A DNA stretch of 34,527 nt from BJ22 sp031405895 (GCA_031405895.1 JANOFL010000146.1:1-34527), one strand, 5' to 3'; shown: positions 7,973 to 17,580, counted from the first letter of the stretch. The notes: a model not told the origin generated them from the sequence alone. Numbers and translations: made by a program.

Positions 7973-10756
7973 ATGTTCCGTTCTTGGTGCGCGCTCGTGT
8001 TGATGGTGGCGGGCGCTGTGTTGTCCGCCCAGCAGGCTGAAAAAACCGCTTCGATCGAAGGGATCAGCGAGTACCGCTTTGAAAACGGCGCACGGGTTCT
8101 GCTCTTCCCCGATCCGTCGCGGCCGACAGTGACGGTCAACATGACGGTCCTCGTGGGCTCGCGGCATGAGGGCTATGGCGAAGCCGGCATGGCCCATCTG
8201 CTCGAGCACATGGTCTTCAAGGGGACGCCGAGCTTCCCCAATGTGCCCAAGGCCCTCCGCGACCACGGTGCCAGCTACAACGGCACGACCAACGACGACC
8301 GGACCAACTATTTCGAGACTCTCCCCGCCACCGACGAGAACCTCGAGTTCGCCATCCACCTGGAATCCGACCGGCTGGTCAACAGCCTGATCCGGCGCGA
8401 AGACCTGATGTCCGAGTTCACGGTCGTTCGCAACGAGTTCGAGCGCGGAGAGAACAGTCCCCAGGGCGTCCTCGGCCAGCGGGTCCAGGCCGCAGCCTAC
8501 GAATGGCACAACTACGGCAAGACCACGATCGGGAACCGCTCCGACATCGAACGCGTGCCGATCGACAATCTGCAGGCCTTCTATCGCAACTATTACCAGC
8601 CCGACAACATCGTTTTGGTCGTCACGGGCAAGTTCGACGAGGCCCGGGCACTGGAGCTGTGTGCCAAACACCTCGGCTCGATCCCGCGGCCGGAACGGGA
8701 ACTGAACCGGACTTATACCGAAGAGCCGCCCCAGGACGGCGAACGCAACGTGGTGTTGCGGCGCGTCGGCAACATCGGCTCGGTCTCGGCGGCCTGGCAC
8801 GTCCCGGCGGCGGCCCACACCGACTGGGCACCGCTCGACATCCTCGCCAGCGTACTGACCGAGGAGAAGATCGGCTTGCTGGAGCAGGCCCTGGTCGAGT
8901 CGGGGCTGGCGACCAGTGCCTCGGCCCGCAGCGGCAACTCGCATGACCCGGGGCTGTTCTATGTCTCGGCCCAGCCGGCGGAGGGCCAGCTGGAAACGGT
9001 CCGCGATCTGGTTTGCCAGACGATGGAAAGCCTGTCGTCGACGCCGGTTACGCCCGCCGCTGTCGAGCGGGCCAAACTGCGGGCCAAACGGGGCACAGAA
9101 CAGCTCTTCTCGAGTGCCTCCGGGATGGCCCAGGCCCTCAGCTCGGCCGCATCGCTCGGCGACTGGCGGCTGCTCTTTCTGCAGCGCGACCGGATCGCCG
9201 AAGTCTCTGTCGACGACGTAAACCGGGTCGCCGCGACCTATTTTAAACAGCACAACCGGACGGTCGGCGTCTTCCTGCCGGTCTCGGAGCCGCAGCGGCT
9301 GGCCGTCCCGTCGGTGCCGTCGATTATCGATGTCGTCAAGGACTACAAGGGCGGCGAGGCGCTGGCGGCCGGCGAGTCCTTTGATCCGTCTCCCGACAAT
9401 CTGGACTCCCGCACGCTGACGATTGACATCGACGGCCTGAACGTGGCCCTCCTGCCGAAGAAAAATCGCGGCGAGACGGTGACGATGACGGTCAACCTTC
9501 GCTACGGCAACGAAGAATCTCTGGGCGACCTCAACACCGCGGCCTCGATGCTCGGCCCGATGCTGATGGCCGGCACGCAGAACCTCGACAAGCAGGCTCT
9601 TCGGGAAAAGATGGACGCGCTCGGTGTGCGAATCAACGCGGGCGGCGGTGGTGGCGGTGGTCGAGGCGGCGGCCGACGCGGCGGCGGTGGCGGCGGCAAC
9701 GCTGGCCCGGGCCGGCTCTCGGTCAGCATCGAAGCCAAAAAGAGTTCGCTGGTTCCTGCGATCCAGCTGCTGGGCGAAATCCTGCGCCAGCCAGCCTTTC
9801 CGGAACATGAACTGGAACAGATGCGTGCCCGCGCCGTGGCTGGTCTTGAAATGATGAAGACCGAGCCGGCGGCGCTCGCCGGCAACCAGCTTTCGCGGGC
9901 GCTCTCCAGCTACCCGCCCGGCGATCCCCGCTATGTGCCGTCCACGGAAGAATCGATCGCCAATCTCAAGGCCCTGACGCTGGAGCAGGTCACCGGCATT
10001 TATCGCGACCAGCTTTCGGCTTCGACCGGCGAGATCGCCATCGTCGGCGAATTTGAGACGACCGACGCGATCAGTGCCCTGCAGGAAGTCTTCCGCGACT
10101 GGAAATCGGGCGTTGAAGTCCGCCCCGTCGAACGCGAGGCGATCGCCAGTCTGGCCGGCTCGAAAAGCGACATTGTCACCCCCGACAAAGCCAACGCGGT
10201 CTTTCAGGCCGGGCTGTCTTTCCCGCTCGATGACAGCCATCCGGACAGCGTGGCCCTTCAGCTGGGCAACTACATTCTTGGCGGTGGCACGCTCTCGTCG
10301 CGGCTGGGGGACCGGATTCGCCAGAAAGAAGGACTTTCCTACGGCGTGACCTCATCGGTCAGCATTCCCTCGCGCGGCAACGACGCGCGCTTCTCGATCA
10401 ACGCGATCACCAACCCGGACAACATCGACGCGGTGGAAACGGCGGCGATGGAAGAGTTGACGCGATTCCTCGCCGACGGACCGACCGAAGACGAACTGAC
10501 TGATGCGAAGAAGGCCTGGCTCGAATCGCAAAAGGTCTCGCGGGCCAACGACGGCGGCGTGGCCGGACAAGCGGCTTCCAACCTTGACCTCGACCGGACA
10601 TGGGCCTGGACCCGCGACCGCGAGAAACAGGTCGAGGCCCTCACCGTCGCCGCAATCCGTGACGCTTGCCAGAAGCACCTCGATCCGCAAAAACTGGTCA
10701 TCATCCGCGCGGGTGATTTCAAGCAGGGCGAAACAGGAACGCAGAACGGTCCCTGA
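7973..10756 (+). CDS. Exported two-lobed M16 family zinc metallopeptidase
   Basis: This is a 927-residue M16 (pitrilysin/processing-peptidase type) enzyme. It has a short signal peptide (MFRSWCALVLMVAGAVLSAQ), so action outside the cytoplasm is likely. The first M16 lobe carries the inverted zinc motif H75-L-L-E78-H79 and the downstream glutamate E155 in 'VVRNEFE', so the catalytic site is complete. The second half repeats the fold without a zinc site. It contains 'RQKEGLSYGV', the conserved R/Y substrate-binding region of M16 C-terminal domains. Residues ~556-578 are a Gly/Arg tract (GGGGGGGRGGGRRGGGGGG) in the inactive lobe. ATG at 7973 is preceded by GGGAG at a good distance. M16 enzymes degrade or process peptides inside a closed chamber; the substrate here is unknown. 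The gene appears to stand alone. Confidence 0.93.
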   Translation: MFRSWCALVLMVAGAVLSAQQAEKTASIEGISEYRFENGARVLLFPDPSRPTVTVNMTVLVGSRHEGYGEAGMAHLLEHMVFKGTPSFPNVPKALRDHGASYNGTTNDDRTNYFETLPATDENLEFAIHLESDRLVNSLIRREDLMSEFTVVRNEFERGENSPQGVLGQRVQAAAYEWHNYGKTTIGNRSDIERVPIDNLQAFYRNYYQPDNIVLVVTGKFDEARALELCAKHLGSIPRPERELNRTYTEEPPQDGERNVVLRRVGNIGSVSAAWHVPAAAHTDWAPLDILASVLTEEKIGLLEQALVESGLATSASARSGNSHDPGLFYVSAQPAEGQLETVRDLVCQTMESLSSTPVTPAAVERAKLRAKRGTEQLFSSASGMAQALSSAASLGDWRLLFLQRDRIAEVSVDDVNRVAATYFKQHNRTVGVFLPVSEPQRLAVPSVPSIIDVVKDYKGGEALAAGESFDPSPDNLDSRTLTIDIDGLNVALLPKKNRGETVTMTVNLRYGNEESLGDLNTAASMLGPMLMAGTQNLDKQALREKMDALGVRINAGGGGGGGRGGGRRGGGGGGNAGPGRLSVSIEAKKSSLVPAIQLLGEILRQPAFPEHELEQMRARAVAGLEMMKTEPAALAGNQLSRALSSYPPGDPRYVPSTEESIANLKALTLEQVTGIYRDQLSASTGEIAIVGEFETTDAISALQEVFRDWKSGVEVRPVEREAIASLAGSKSDIVTPDKANAVFQAGLSFPLDDSHPDSVALQLGNYILGGGTLSSRLGDRIRQKEGLSYGVTSSVSIPSRGNDARFSINAITNPDNIDAVETAAMEELTRFLADGPTEDELTDAKKAWLESQKVSRANDGGVAGQAASNLDLDRTWAWTRDREKQVEALTVAAIRDACQKHLDPQKLVIIRAGDFKQGETGTQNGP

Positions 10757-10769
10757 CAGTCCGGTTTGA

Positions 10770-10798
10770 TTGAAGCCGGCCGCTATCGCGAATAGAAT
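10770..10798 (+). promoter_or_regulatory. Possible sigma-70-like promoter, leaderless for the Uma2-like gene
   Basis: TTGAAG (10770-10775) and TAGAAT (10793-10798) are separated by exactly 17 bases. The start codon at 10805 lies where transcription would begin, so the mRNA would be leaderless. This fits the lack of a Shine-Dalgarno sequence. Planctomycete promoter consensus sequences are not something I can verify here. Confidence 0.35.
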
Positions 10799-10804
10799 CA
10801 GGCC

Positions 10805-11404
10805 ATGAGTACGGCCGAACGCTGGCAGCCGGTTTCCGTCGACGACTACCTCCGCGGCGAGTTGGTCGCATCCAGCCGCAATGAGTACGTCGCGGGGCGG
10901 GTCTACGCGATGACGGGCGGGACAAACGCCCATGGCCTGATTGCGCTGAATGTTGCCGCTTCGTTTCACCGACAATTGCGAGGACGTCCGTGTCGCGTGT
11001 ATGGGTCGGACACGAAGTTCCGGCTCAGGTTTTCCAGTCAGATCCGTTTTTACTACCCCGACGTTTCGGTCGTCTGCGAACCGAACCGGCAGGAAGATAC
11101 CTGGCAAGATCATCCGGTGGTGATCGTGGAGGTCCTCTCGCGGTCAACCCGGCGTCTGGATGAAGGCGAGCGGATGGATGCCTGGCTGGCGGCACCGACC
11201 CTCGCAACGCTGGTCCTGCTGGAACAGGACCGGATGGACGCCCGGATCTGGCAGCGCGGTCCGGACGGTTTTGAAGCGTTTCAATTCTCCAAAGCGGCCG
11301 ACCGGATTGAGCTGCCCGCAATCGACGTGACGCTGGTGTTGGGAGAGCTGTACGAAAAGGTCGAGTTCTCTCCCGAGCCCGACCCGGAGGCCGGGTTTTT
11401 CTAG
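10805..11404 (+). CDS. Uma2-family (DUF820) putative restriction-type endonuclease
   Basis: This is a 199-residue protein matching the Uma2/DUF820 family, a PD-(D/E)xK nuclease fold common in cyanobacteria and planctomycetes. Visible landmarks are 'RNEYVAGRVYAMTGGT' near the N-terminus (residues 25-40), 'YYPDVSVV' with the acidic residue D86, and 'VVIVEVLSRST' with E109. The following 'DEGERMDAWLAAPTLATLVLLEQD' matches the usual 'DrgeKl.aY...p.l.eyvlv.qd', but with Arg (R123) where Lys is usual. Activity therefore cannot be taken for granted. The cellular role of the family is not established. The gene stands alone, 48 bases after the peptidase stop, with its own promoter-like sequence. The C-terminus is acidic. 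Confidence 0.88.
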   Translation: MSTAERWQPVSVDDYLRGELVASSRNEYVAGRVYAMTGGTNAHGLIALNVAASFHRQLRGRPCRVYGSDTKFRLRFSSQIRFYYPDVSVVCEPNRQEDTWQDHPVVIVEVLSRSTRRLDEGERMDAWLAAPTLATLVLLEQDRMDARIWQRGPDGFEAFQFSKAADRIELPAIDVTLVLGELYEKVEFSPEPDPEAGFF

Positions 11405-11743
11405 TTCCCGGGCAAGCCGCAAAGTCTTCCCAGCCAGCGGGGTTGCCGCAATCCCGCCCGGCGTCATCGACAGGCCCGAAATCTGTCGAAGATTCCGGCG
11501 TTCAATCGAATGCTGACGACTGGCTTGCCCGGCCGTCCAGGTTCCCGCATTTCCGTATCGACTGCTGCGGAACCCCGGAATTCCACAGGATTGTCTGTGC
11601 CCTTTCCTGGCTGGCGAAACCAGGCCCTTCCAGCGGTGTAGAATAGGGTGTTTGGGTGGCCTTGCGGTGCTCCGGTTGGCGGAACAGTTCGCCTGCGGTT
11701 GTGCTGAAACTGACCGGTTTCCCTCAACCAGACGGAGTCAAGC
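11405..11743. other. Intergenic region of ~340 bases, nothing certain
   Basis: No gene or strong hairpin was found. A TAGAAT hexamer near 11640 could be a -10 element for the protease gene, but I see no matching -35 sequence. Confidence 0.35.
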
Positions 11744-12850
11744 ATGGCGGGTCGAACTCTTCGGTGGGCGACAGGGAACTCGATCCGGCGCGTTTTGCTC
11801 GCGGCCTTGGCCGGCTGGATTCTGCCCGCCACGGGTGCACCGTTTGCCTTTGCCCAAGCCGTGGTCGATCCGCCCGCTGTCGTCCAGCAGCAGGACGACG
11901 CATCTGTCTCCACTGCGACGGAAACGGTACCCGCCGCAGCCGGGTCTCCCGCGCCCCTGGATTTTCTTTTTACCGGTTCGACACCCGGATCTCTGGATCA
12001 GCTCCGGCAGATGGAGAGTCACGTTCGGGAAATTTCCGAGCTGGTCTTCGCAGCGACAGTCAACATCCAGATGGGTGACTCGCAGGGCACAGGCGTGATC
12101 GTCACCAGTGACGGCTACGTGCTGACCGCGGCCCACGTCATCGGGCGCCCGGGCAACAAGGCTCAGGTGATCCTCGGCGACGGGACCCGGCTCAAAGCCA
12201 CCGCGCTCGGCGTCAATCGCGAGGTCGACTCGGGGATGCTCAAGATCGAACTGCCTGAAGGCGAAACGCGAAGCTTCCCCTACGTTGAACTGGGTGAATC
12301 AACGCCCCTGCCCGATGCGGCCTGGGTCATCGCGGTTGGCCATCCAGGCGGGCTGGATCCGAAGCGCGGCATGGTTGTTCGCGTGGGCCGGGTGCTCGGC
12401 GGAAACGCAAAGATGATGCGGACCGATTGCGCGCTGGTTGGCGGAGATTCCGGCGGGCCGCTGGTCGACATGCACGGACACCTGGTGGGCATTCACAGCC
12501 GGATCGGCATGAACTTGTGGGACAACATCCATGTCCCGGTCGACACTTTTTCCAGTGACTGGGACCAGTTGGCTGACAGCAAGGTGATTGGTGGCAGTCG
12601 CGACCCGTGGATCGGGTTGCGGGTCAAGGACGACACCAACGAAATCAGCCAGATTTCCGAAGGCGGCCCGGCTGCGAAAGCAGGTCTGCTGGTCGGCGAC
12701 CTGATCCTCGATATGGACGGTGCCGAGATCAAGGACCGCGGCGACGTTCGCGATTCGATTGAACAGAAAAAAGCCGGCGATACCCTGCACCTCACCATCA
12801 AGCGCGGCGAAGACCAGCTGACCGTTGAACTTGAGGTCGGCGAACGCTAG
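11744..12850 (+). CDS. Exported HtrA/DegP-like serine protease with one PDZ domain
   Basis: This is a 368-residue S1C-type protease. The N-terminus is basic and then hydrophobic (RRVLLAALAGWILPATGAP), a likely signal peptide. The trypsin-like domain has all three catalytic residues: H131 in 'LTAAHVI', D162 in 'REVDSGMLKIE' and S236 in 'GGDSGGPL'. One PDZ domain follows (about 275-365, 'WIGLRV' to 'LEVGER', with 'GGPAAKAGLLVGDLILDMDG'). Such proteases degrade or refold damaged envelope proteins. The next gene is a related but catalytically dead homologue on the same strand 142 bases downstream, so the two may work together. The final hydrophobic-to-charged tail shows no membrane anchor. Confidence 0.93.
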   Translation: MAGRTLRWATGNSIRRVLLAALAGWILPATGAPFAFAQAVVDPPAVVQQQDDASVSTATETVPAAAGSPAPLDFLFTGSTPGSLDQLRQMESHVREISELVFAATVNIQMGDSQGTGVIVTSDGYVLTAAHVIGRPGNKAQVILGDGTRLKATALGVNREVDSGMLKIELPEGETRSFPYVELGESTPLPDAAWVIAVGHPGGLDPKRGMVVRVGRVLGGNAKMMRTDCALVGGDSGGPLVDMHGHLVGIHSRIGMNLWDNIHVPVDTFSSDWDQLADSKVIGGSRDPWIGLRVKDDTNEISQISEGGPAAKAGLLVGDLILDMDGAEIKDRGDVRDSIEQKKAGDTLHLTIKRGEDQLTVELEVGER

Positions 12851-12992
12851 TTGCCGTTGCCGGCCGGCCACCGGTTGGGCTTGTTTCAGTGCACCTCGTC
12901 CATTTCGGTCCATTGCCAGCTCATTGCCGTCCGGGCACCAATCCTGTTCCACCAGCGTCCCTGACACTCTCGGTTGAGGAGTTCCCGATCCA

Positions 12993-14579
12993 ATGTCCGT
13001 TGCCCCTGTCACCTCCCTGTCGAACTGCTGGAAACCGGCGTCCCTGATTTTGGCGATGTCGGCTTGGCTGGCTGCATGCACCTGGACTTGCGGCGTGGAA
13101 TGCCAGGAACCCACTGCACCGGCAGTGGGCGGTGAACAGGCGACACCGGCTGTTCAGGACGAAACATCACCGGAAAAGGCTCCCGGACCAACTCCGGAAT
13201 CGGGCGAGAAACCGGTTGATCCAGCTCCGGAGCCTGCTACTGAATCCGGCGGCGACACCCAGCCGGCGGCCGAAACGTCGTCGCCTCCCGACCCGGCCTC
13301 GGCCGACATCGGCGAGCTGAACCGCCTGATCCGGCGAATGGGCCGCAACCGGCAGCGTTCCCGGATGGGTGAATCGATGATCAGTCTCGTCCAGCCACTG
13401 GCCGAAGCCGTCTCCATCCACACGGCACGCATCTGGTCCGGGAAAGATTCGCTTGCCCTTGGCACCGTCGTCGATGCCAGCGGGTTGATCCTGACCGCCG
13501 CCAGTGAGCTCAAGGAGCCGCTTGAAGTCCAGCTGGCTGACGGCCGGCGGATCGCTGGCAAGGTAATCGGGATCGACATTGAAACCGACCTTGCCCTTTT
13601 GCAGGTCGAAGCCTCAGGCCTGCCTGCCCTGGCCCTCACGGATATCGCTCCGCCCGATCGGGGGGCGTGGCTCGTCTCGGTTTCGCCCGATGCATCGCCG
13701 GTGGGATTCGGCGTGGTGGGCGTCCCCGCCCGGTCGATTCCTCCGTCCCGGGCCTTCATCGGCATCCGGATGGACGAGACCACCGACAACTCGGGTGTGC
13801 GGATCACCGAAGTCACCTCGGGCTCGCCGGCCGACGCCGCCGACCTGCTCGTCAACGACGTGATCACCCACCTCGACGACAAGCCCGTGACCGACAGCGC
13901 GTCGTTGCGGATGATGTTGGCCGAGCACGAGCCAGGCGACCGGGTGGTCCTGAAAATCCGCCGCGGCGAGGCGAGCATGGAGGCCAGCATCGAGCTCGCC
14001 AACGCCGACAATTTTTTGCCCGACTTCGAACGTTCCAACCAGCAGGACCGGATGGGCAGCTCACTCAGCGAAAGACGTTATGACTTTCCGCTCGCGTTCC
14101 AGCACGATTCTGTCCTTTCAGCCCACCAGATCGGCGGCCCGGTCCTCGATCTCGAAGGCCACGTCGTGGGCGTGAACATTTCGCGGCAGGGCCGCGTCTC
14201 GTCGCTCGCCCTGCCGATGTCGGTCGTCCTCGCTTCGCTGGAGCGGCTGAAGAAAGGCGACCTCTCGCCGGCTGTGGTCAATCAGGGCCGGATCGCCGAA
14301 CTGGACGCGCGGATGCAGACGGTCACCGCCCAACTTGAGCCACTGGCCAGCAAGCTGACCGAGGCCCAGTCCACGCTCGCCGCCGAAAAGGCCCGCCGCG
14401 AGGAACTGGAGCGGCTGCACAAGGACCTCGACGCGCGAATGCAGTCGATCAGCGAACAGACAGCTGCGCTGGAAAAAACCATTGCCGATACCAATGCCGA
14501 AATCGCCCGGTTGAAAGTCCAGCAGCAGCGGATTGAACGCGACCGCAAGCGGCTCCAGAGCGGCATCGGCGGGCAATAA
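12993..14579 (+). CDS. HtrA-like pseudoprotease lipoprotein with internal PDZ domain and coiled coil
   Basis: This is a 528-residue relative of the protease upstream. The N-terminus ends in LAAC (C29), a plausible lipobox, then a long Pro/Glu/Thr-rich linker (residues 38-105). The first protease barrel is recognisable at residues ~135-245 ('GTVVDASGLILTAASELKEP'), but Ser171 stands where the catalytic His belongs; D199 is kept ('ETDLALLQVE'). A PDZ domain (~255-335, 'GSPADAADLLVNDVITHLDDK') follows. After it comes what looks like the second barrel, with 'IGGPVLDLEGHVVGVN': Ile380 replaces the catalytic Ser of GDSGGP. The last ~95 residues (434-528) are a charged coiled coil. It cannot be an active serine protease of this type; a scaffold, sensor or regulator of the neighbouring protease is more likely. 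The domain order is my reading of motif positions. Confidence 0.85.
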   Translation: MSVAPVTSLSNCWKPASLILAMSAWLAACTWTCGVECQEPTAPAVGGEQATPAVQDETSPEKAPGPTPESGEKPVDPAPEPATESGGDTQPAAETSSPPDPASADIGELNRLIRRMGRNRQRSRMGESMISLVQPLAEAVSIHTARIWSGKDSLALGTVVDASGLILTAASELKEPLEVQLADGRRIAGKVIGIDIETDLALLQVEASGLPALALTDIAPPDRGAWLVSVSPDASPVGFGVVGVPARSIPPSRAFIGIRMDETTDNSGVRITEVTSGSPADAADLLVNDVITHLDDKPVTDSASLRMMLAEHEPGDRVVLKIRRGEASMEASIELANADNFLPDFERSNQQDRMGSSLSERRYDFPLAFQHDSVLSAHQIGGPVLDLEGHVVGVNISRQGRVSSLALPMSVVLASLERLKKGDLSPAVVNQGRIAELDARMQTVTAQLEPLASKLTEAQSTLAAEKARREELERLHKDLDARMQSISEQTAALEKTIADTNAEIARLKVQQQRIERDRKRLQSGIGGQ

Positions 14580-14751
14580 TCTGTTACCCCCCGCGACCGC
14601 CATACGCGTGCGGGTTTGATGTGGTGGGACCTTGACCGGAAACCTGTGCGGGCGGCAACGCCCGTTCAGGCTTCCTGCCGCTGCCTGCCGTCTGGCACGC
14701 CAGAAATCATGGGCGGCCCAGGCACCATTCCACCACGGGAGTATCGGGGCC

Positions 14752-17580
14752 TTGAGCAGCCTGTTGACGCTCACGATCACCCCCGCGGGCCGGCTCCGGG
14801 CCAGCCGATCGGCTGAAACGCACGACGCACCCTCTGAAACGCCGCGGCTGGACGAGGCGCTGGCGGAGCGCTTGGGGCGCGCTTTCCAGGCCTCGACGGA
14901 AGACGGCTTGCTGGAACTCGCGGCAGTCGACAGCCGGCCGCCGCTACCGCTCGAACTGGTTTTTTGGCGCGACTGGACCCGCCGTCTGTTGAACGCCATT
15001 GCCCGGCTCGATGAAGAGCGGTTCGGACAGCTGGAAAAGGCGATCGCGCGGGGCAACTCCTGGACTCAGGCCGACGCGACGCGGCTCGGCATCCCGCCCC
15101 CAGATGAGCTTGCCCTCGCGGTTCTGGTCGCTGAAGCACCGCCCATGCCCGGGCTGGAGAACCTGACGCCGCGCCTGTTACAGGCACTCTGGTCGTCGCT
15201 GCTGATGCGGTTTGCGGAACGGGCTCGCGACGGCGCGGGCGGTTGCCGGGGACTGCTCGGTTCGCTCAATCCCGAAACCCGACTGCTCGGCCGCGTGACC
15301 TTCCACCTTGCCGAGAACAAACGCGACCCCAGCCGCCCGTTTGCCTTCCTCGCGACCTGGGCCAGCCGGTTGTCGGCGCGGGCCCAGCTCCAGCACCTCC
15401 CTCTCGCCGAAGCACTCCGGCAGTACGCCGCGGAACGCGATCAGGCGAAGCTGGCCGAACTGCTCGCGCCGGTCCGCGACGCGGCGGCAGCCAGCCCACT
15501 CGTCGCGGAGCTGCTCAGTTCGCGCGCGATCTTTCAGGCCCAGGCCTGGTCGATCGCGCAAGCCTCCCGTTTTCTGGGCGAGGTCGCGGCAATGGAATCC
15601 GCGGGGCTGGCGGTCCGGGTTCCCGACTGGTGGGCCGCCCGCCGCTCCAGCCGGCCCGTGCTGCAGGTCCGGCTGGGTGACGGGCCATCCAGCGCCATCG
15701 GACTGGATGCCTTGCTCGACTTCTCGGCAGAACTGGCCATTGACGGACAGCCACTGGACGATGCCGAGCGAGCGCAGTTGCTTGCAGCGACCGATGGCCT
15801 GGCGCTGCTCCGCGGCAAGTGGGTCGAAGTCGACCAGGCGAAATTGCGCGAGGCCCTCGCGCAATGGAGAGTGCTCGAGTCGGGACATGCCGAGGGGGTC
15901 ACTTTTCTCGAAGGCCTGCGTTTGCTCGCCGGCGCGCAACTCGATGCCAACGCGGCGACCGACGACGATCCGGACCGGCAATGGACCCGCGTCGTGCCCG
16001 GTGAGTGGTTGTCGGAAACGCTACGGCAACTCCGGACCCCCGCCGGGATCAGCGGTTGCGAACCGGGGCGCGACCTCAAGGCCACTCTCCGTCCCTATCA
16101 AATCGAGGGCGTTCGCTGGCTGTGGTTCATGCTGCGGCTCGGGTTCGGGGCCTGTCTCGCCGACGACATGGGGCTGGGCAAGACGATTCAGGTCATCGAC
16201 CTGATCCTGCGGCTGAGACAGGCTGCACGCCAGCCATCCACCCGCAATCCGCGCGGCCAGCCGGCTCCCGGTCCTGCTGCCGGACCCGTGCTGATCGTGG
16301 TTCCCGCGTCACTGCTTGGCAACTGGAAACAGGAGTTCGGCAGATTTGCGCCCCAGCTGAAAATTCTGCTTGCCCACCGCTCCGAGTGCGACGCCGAAAC
16401 GCTGGCCCGGATCGCGGTGCAGCCAGCCGTAGCCTTCGACGGTCTGGATGTGGTGATCACAACCTACAGCCTGATCCGCCAGGCGGAATGGCCGGTGCAG
16501 CTCACATGGCGCCTGGTCGTGCTCGATGAAGCCCAGGCGATCAAGAACGCCGGCTCGGCCCAGTCGCGCGCCGTCCGCCTGCTCAGGTCATCCGGCCGGA
16601 TCGCGTTGACTGGCACCCCCGTCGAGAACCAGCTTGGCGACCTCTGGTCGCTGTTTGACTTCTGCATGCCCGGCCTGCTGGGGAATGCCCGGCAGTTTCG
16701 CGATTTTGCCCGCCGGATCGCGCAGCGGCAAGACGCTTCGGCGGCCGCCGCACTGCGAAAACTGGTGCGGCCCTGCATCCTCCGCCGCATGAAGACCGAT
16801 CCCGAGATTGTGCCCGACTTGCCGGACAAAGCCGAGGTCGTTGTCCACTGCGGTCTCTCAAAACAACAGGCCGTGCTCTATGAAAAACTTGTCCGCGACG
16901 TGGCGCGGCAGATCGGAATGGCCGACGGCATCCAGCGCCGCGGACTGGTCTTGTCGCTGCTGCTCCGCCTCAAGCAGCTCTGCAATCATCCGGCCCAGTA
17001 CCTCGATCAGCCGGACTTTCCGCCGGCGGAGAGCGGCAAGTTCGGCTCTCTGCGGGAAGTCTGTGAGCAAATCCGTGACCGCCAGGAAAAGCTGCTCCTC
17101 TTTTCGCAGTTCCAGTCGATCTGCGCTCCGCTGGCGGAGTTCCTTGCCACCATCTTCGGACGTCCTGGCCTGGTCCTGCACGGCGGGATCGCGGTCGGGA
17201 AACGAAAAGCCCTGGTCGAACGGTTCCAGACGGACGAAGAAGTCCCGTTTTTTGTGATCTCGGTCAAGGCCGGCGGGACCGGCCTGAATCTGACCGCTGC
17301 CTCGCATGTGATTCACTTCGACCGCTGGTGGAACCCGGCCGTCGAGAACCAGGCCACCGACCGGGCCTTTCGCATTGGCCAGAAACGTAACGTGCTGGTC
17401 CACAAGTTCGTCTGCCGCGGCACGCTTGAGGAACGGATCGACTTGATGATCCGCGACAAACAGCAGCTGGCCGACGAGATCCTCGGCGGTGGGGCTGAAG
17501 CCCTGCTCACGGAACTGTCAGATTCCGAACTGATGAAATTCGTGGCCCTCGACATCACCCGCGCGACCGGGACCGATTGA
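14752..17580 (+). CDS. Bacterial SNF2-family DNA-dependent ATPase (DEAD/DEAH-type helicase)
   Basis: This is a Swi2/Snf2 ATPase of about 942 residues. The N-terminal ~460 residues match the bacterial SNF2-associated region ('PDWWAARRSSRPVLQVRLGD'). Helicase motifs follow: DDMGLGKT (Walker A, near 16162-16185), VVPASLLGNWKQEF (Ia), DEAQ (16525-16536, Walker B), LTGTPVENQLGDLWSL (III), then 'SVKAGGTGLNLTAA' and 'RAFRIGQKRNV' (V, VI). I chose TTG 14752 (MSSLLTLTITPAG) because homologous N-termini start about there. The frame is open upstream, with another TTG at 14632, and TTG 14764 is an alternative. Such proteins move along duplex DNA and remodel protein-DNA complexes; the cellular role in bacteria is poorly defined. 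The SWIM protein downstream is its usual neighbour. Confidence 0.92.
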   Translation: MSSLLTLTITPAGRLRASRSAETHDAPSETPRLDEALAERLGRAFQASTEDGLLELAAVDSRPPLPLELVFWRDWTRRLLNAIARLDEERFGQLEKAIARGNSWTQADATRLGIPPPDELALAVLVAEAPPMPGLENLTPRLLQALWSSLLMRFAERARDGAGGCRGLLGSLNPETRLLGRVTFHLAENKRDPSRPFAFLATWASRLSARAQLQHLPLAEALRQYAAERDQAKLAELLAPVRDAAAASPLVAELLSSRAIFQAQAWSIAQASRFLGEVAAMESAGLAVRVPDWWAARRSSRPVLQVRLGDGPSSAIGLDALLDFSAELAIDGQPLDDAERAQLLAATDGLALLRGKWVEVDQAKLREALAQWRVLESGHAEGVTFLEGLRLLAGAQLDANAATDDDPDRQWTRVVPGEWLSETLRQLRTPAGISGCEPGRDLKATLRPYQIEGVRWLWFMLRLGFGACLADDMGLGKTIQVIDLILRLRQAARQPSTRNPRGQPAPGPAAGPVLIVVPASLLGNWKQEFGRFAPQLKILLAHRSECDAETLARIAVQPAVAFDGLDVVITTYSLIRQAEWPVQLTWRLVVLDEAQAIKNAGSAQSRAVRLLRSSGRIALTGTPVENQLGDLWSLFDFCMPGLLGNARQFRDFARRIAQRQDASAAAALRKLVRPCILRRMKTDPEIVPDLPDKAEVVVHCGLSKQQAVLYEKLVRDVARQIGMADGIQRRGLVLSLLLRLKQLCNHPAQYLDQPDFPPAESGKFGSLREVCEQIRDRQEKLLLFSQFQSICAPLAEFLATIFGRPGLVLHGGIAVGKRKALVERFQTDEEVPFFVISVKAGGTGLNLTAASHVIHFDRWWNPAVENQATDRAFRIGQKRNVLVHKFVCRGTLEERIDLMIRDKQQLADEILGGGAEALLTELSDSELMKFVALDITRATGTD

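Noticed and set aside
7886..10240. Long open frame on the minus strand (784 residues)
   Set aside because: It lies fully opposite the M16 peptidase, is rich in Arg/Gly/Val as expected from high-GC antisense, and shows no motifs.
14579..14625. Terminator after the pseudo-HtrA gene
   Set aside because: CCCGC and GCGGG can pair, but the stem is short with a long loop and only three T follow.
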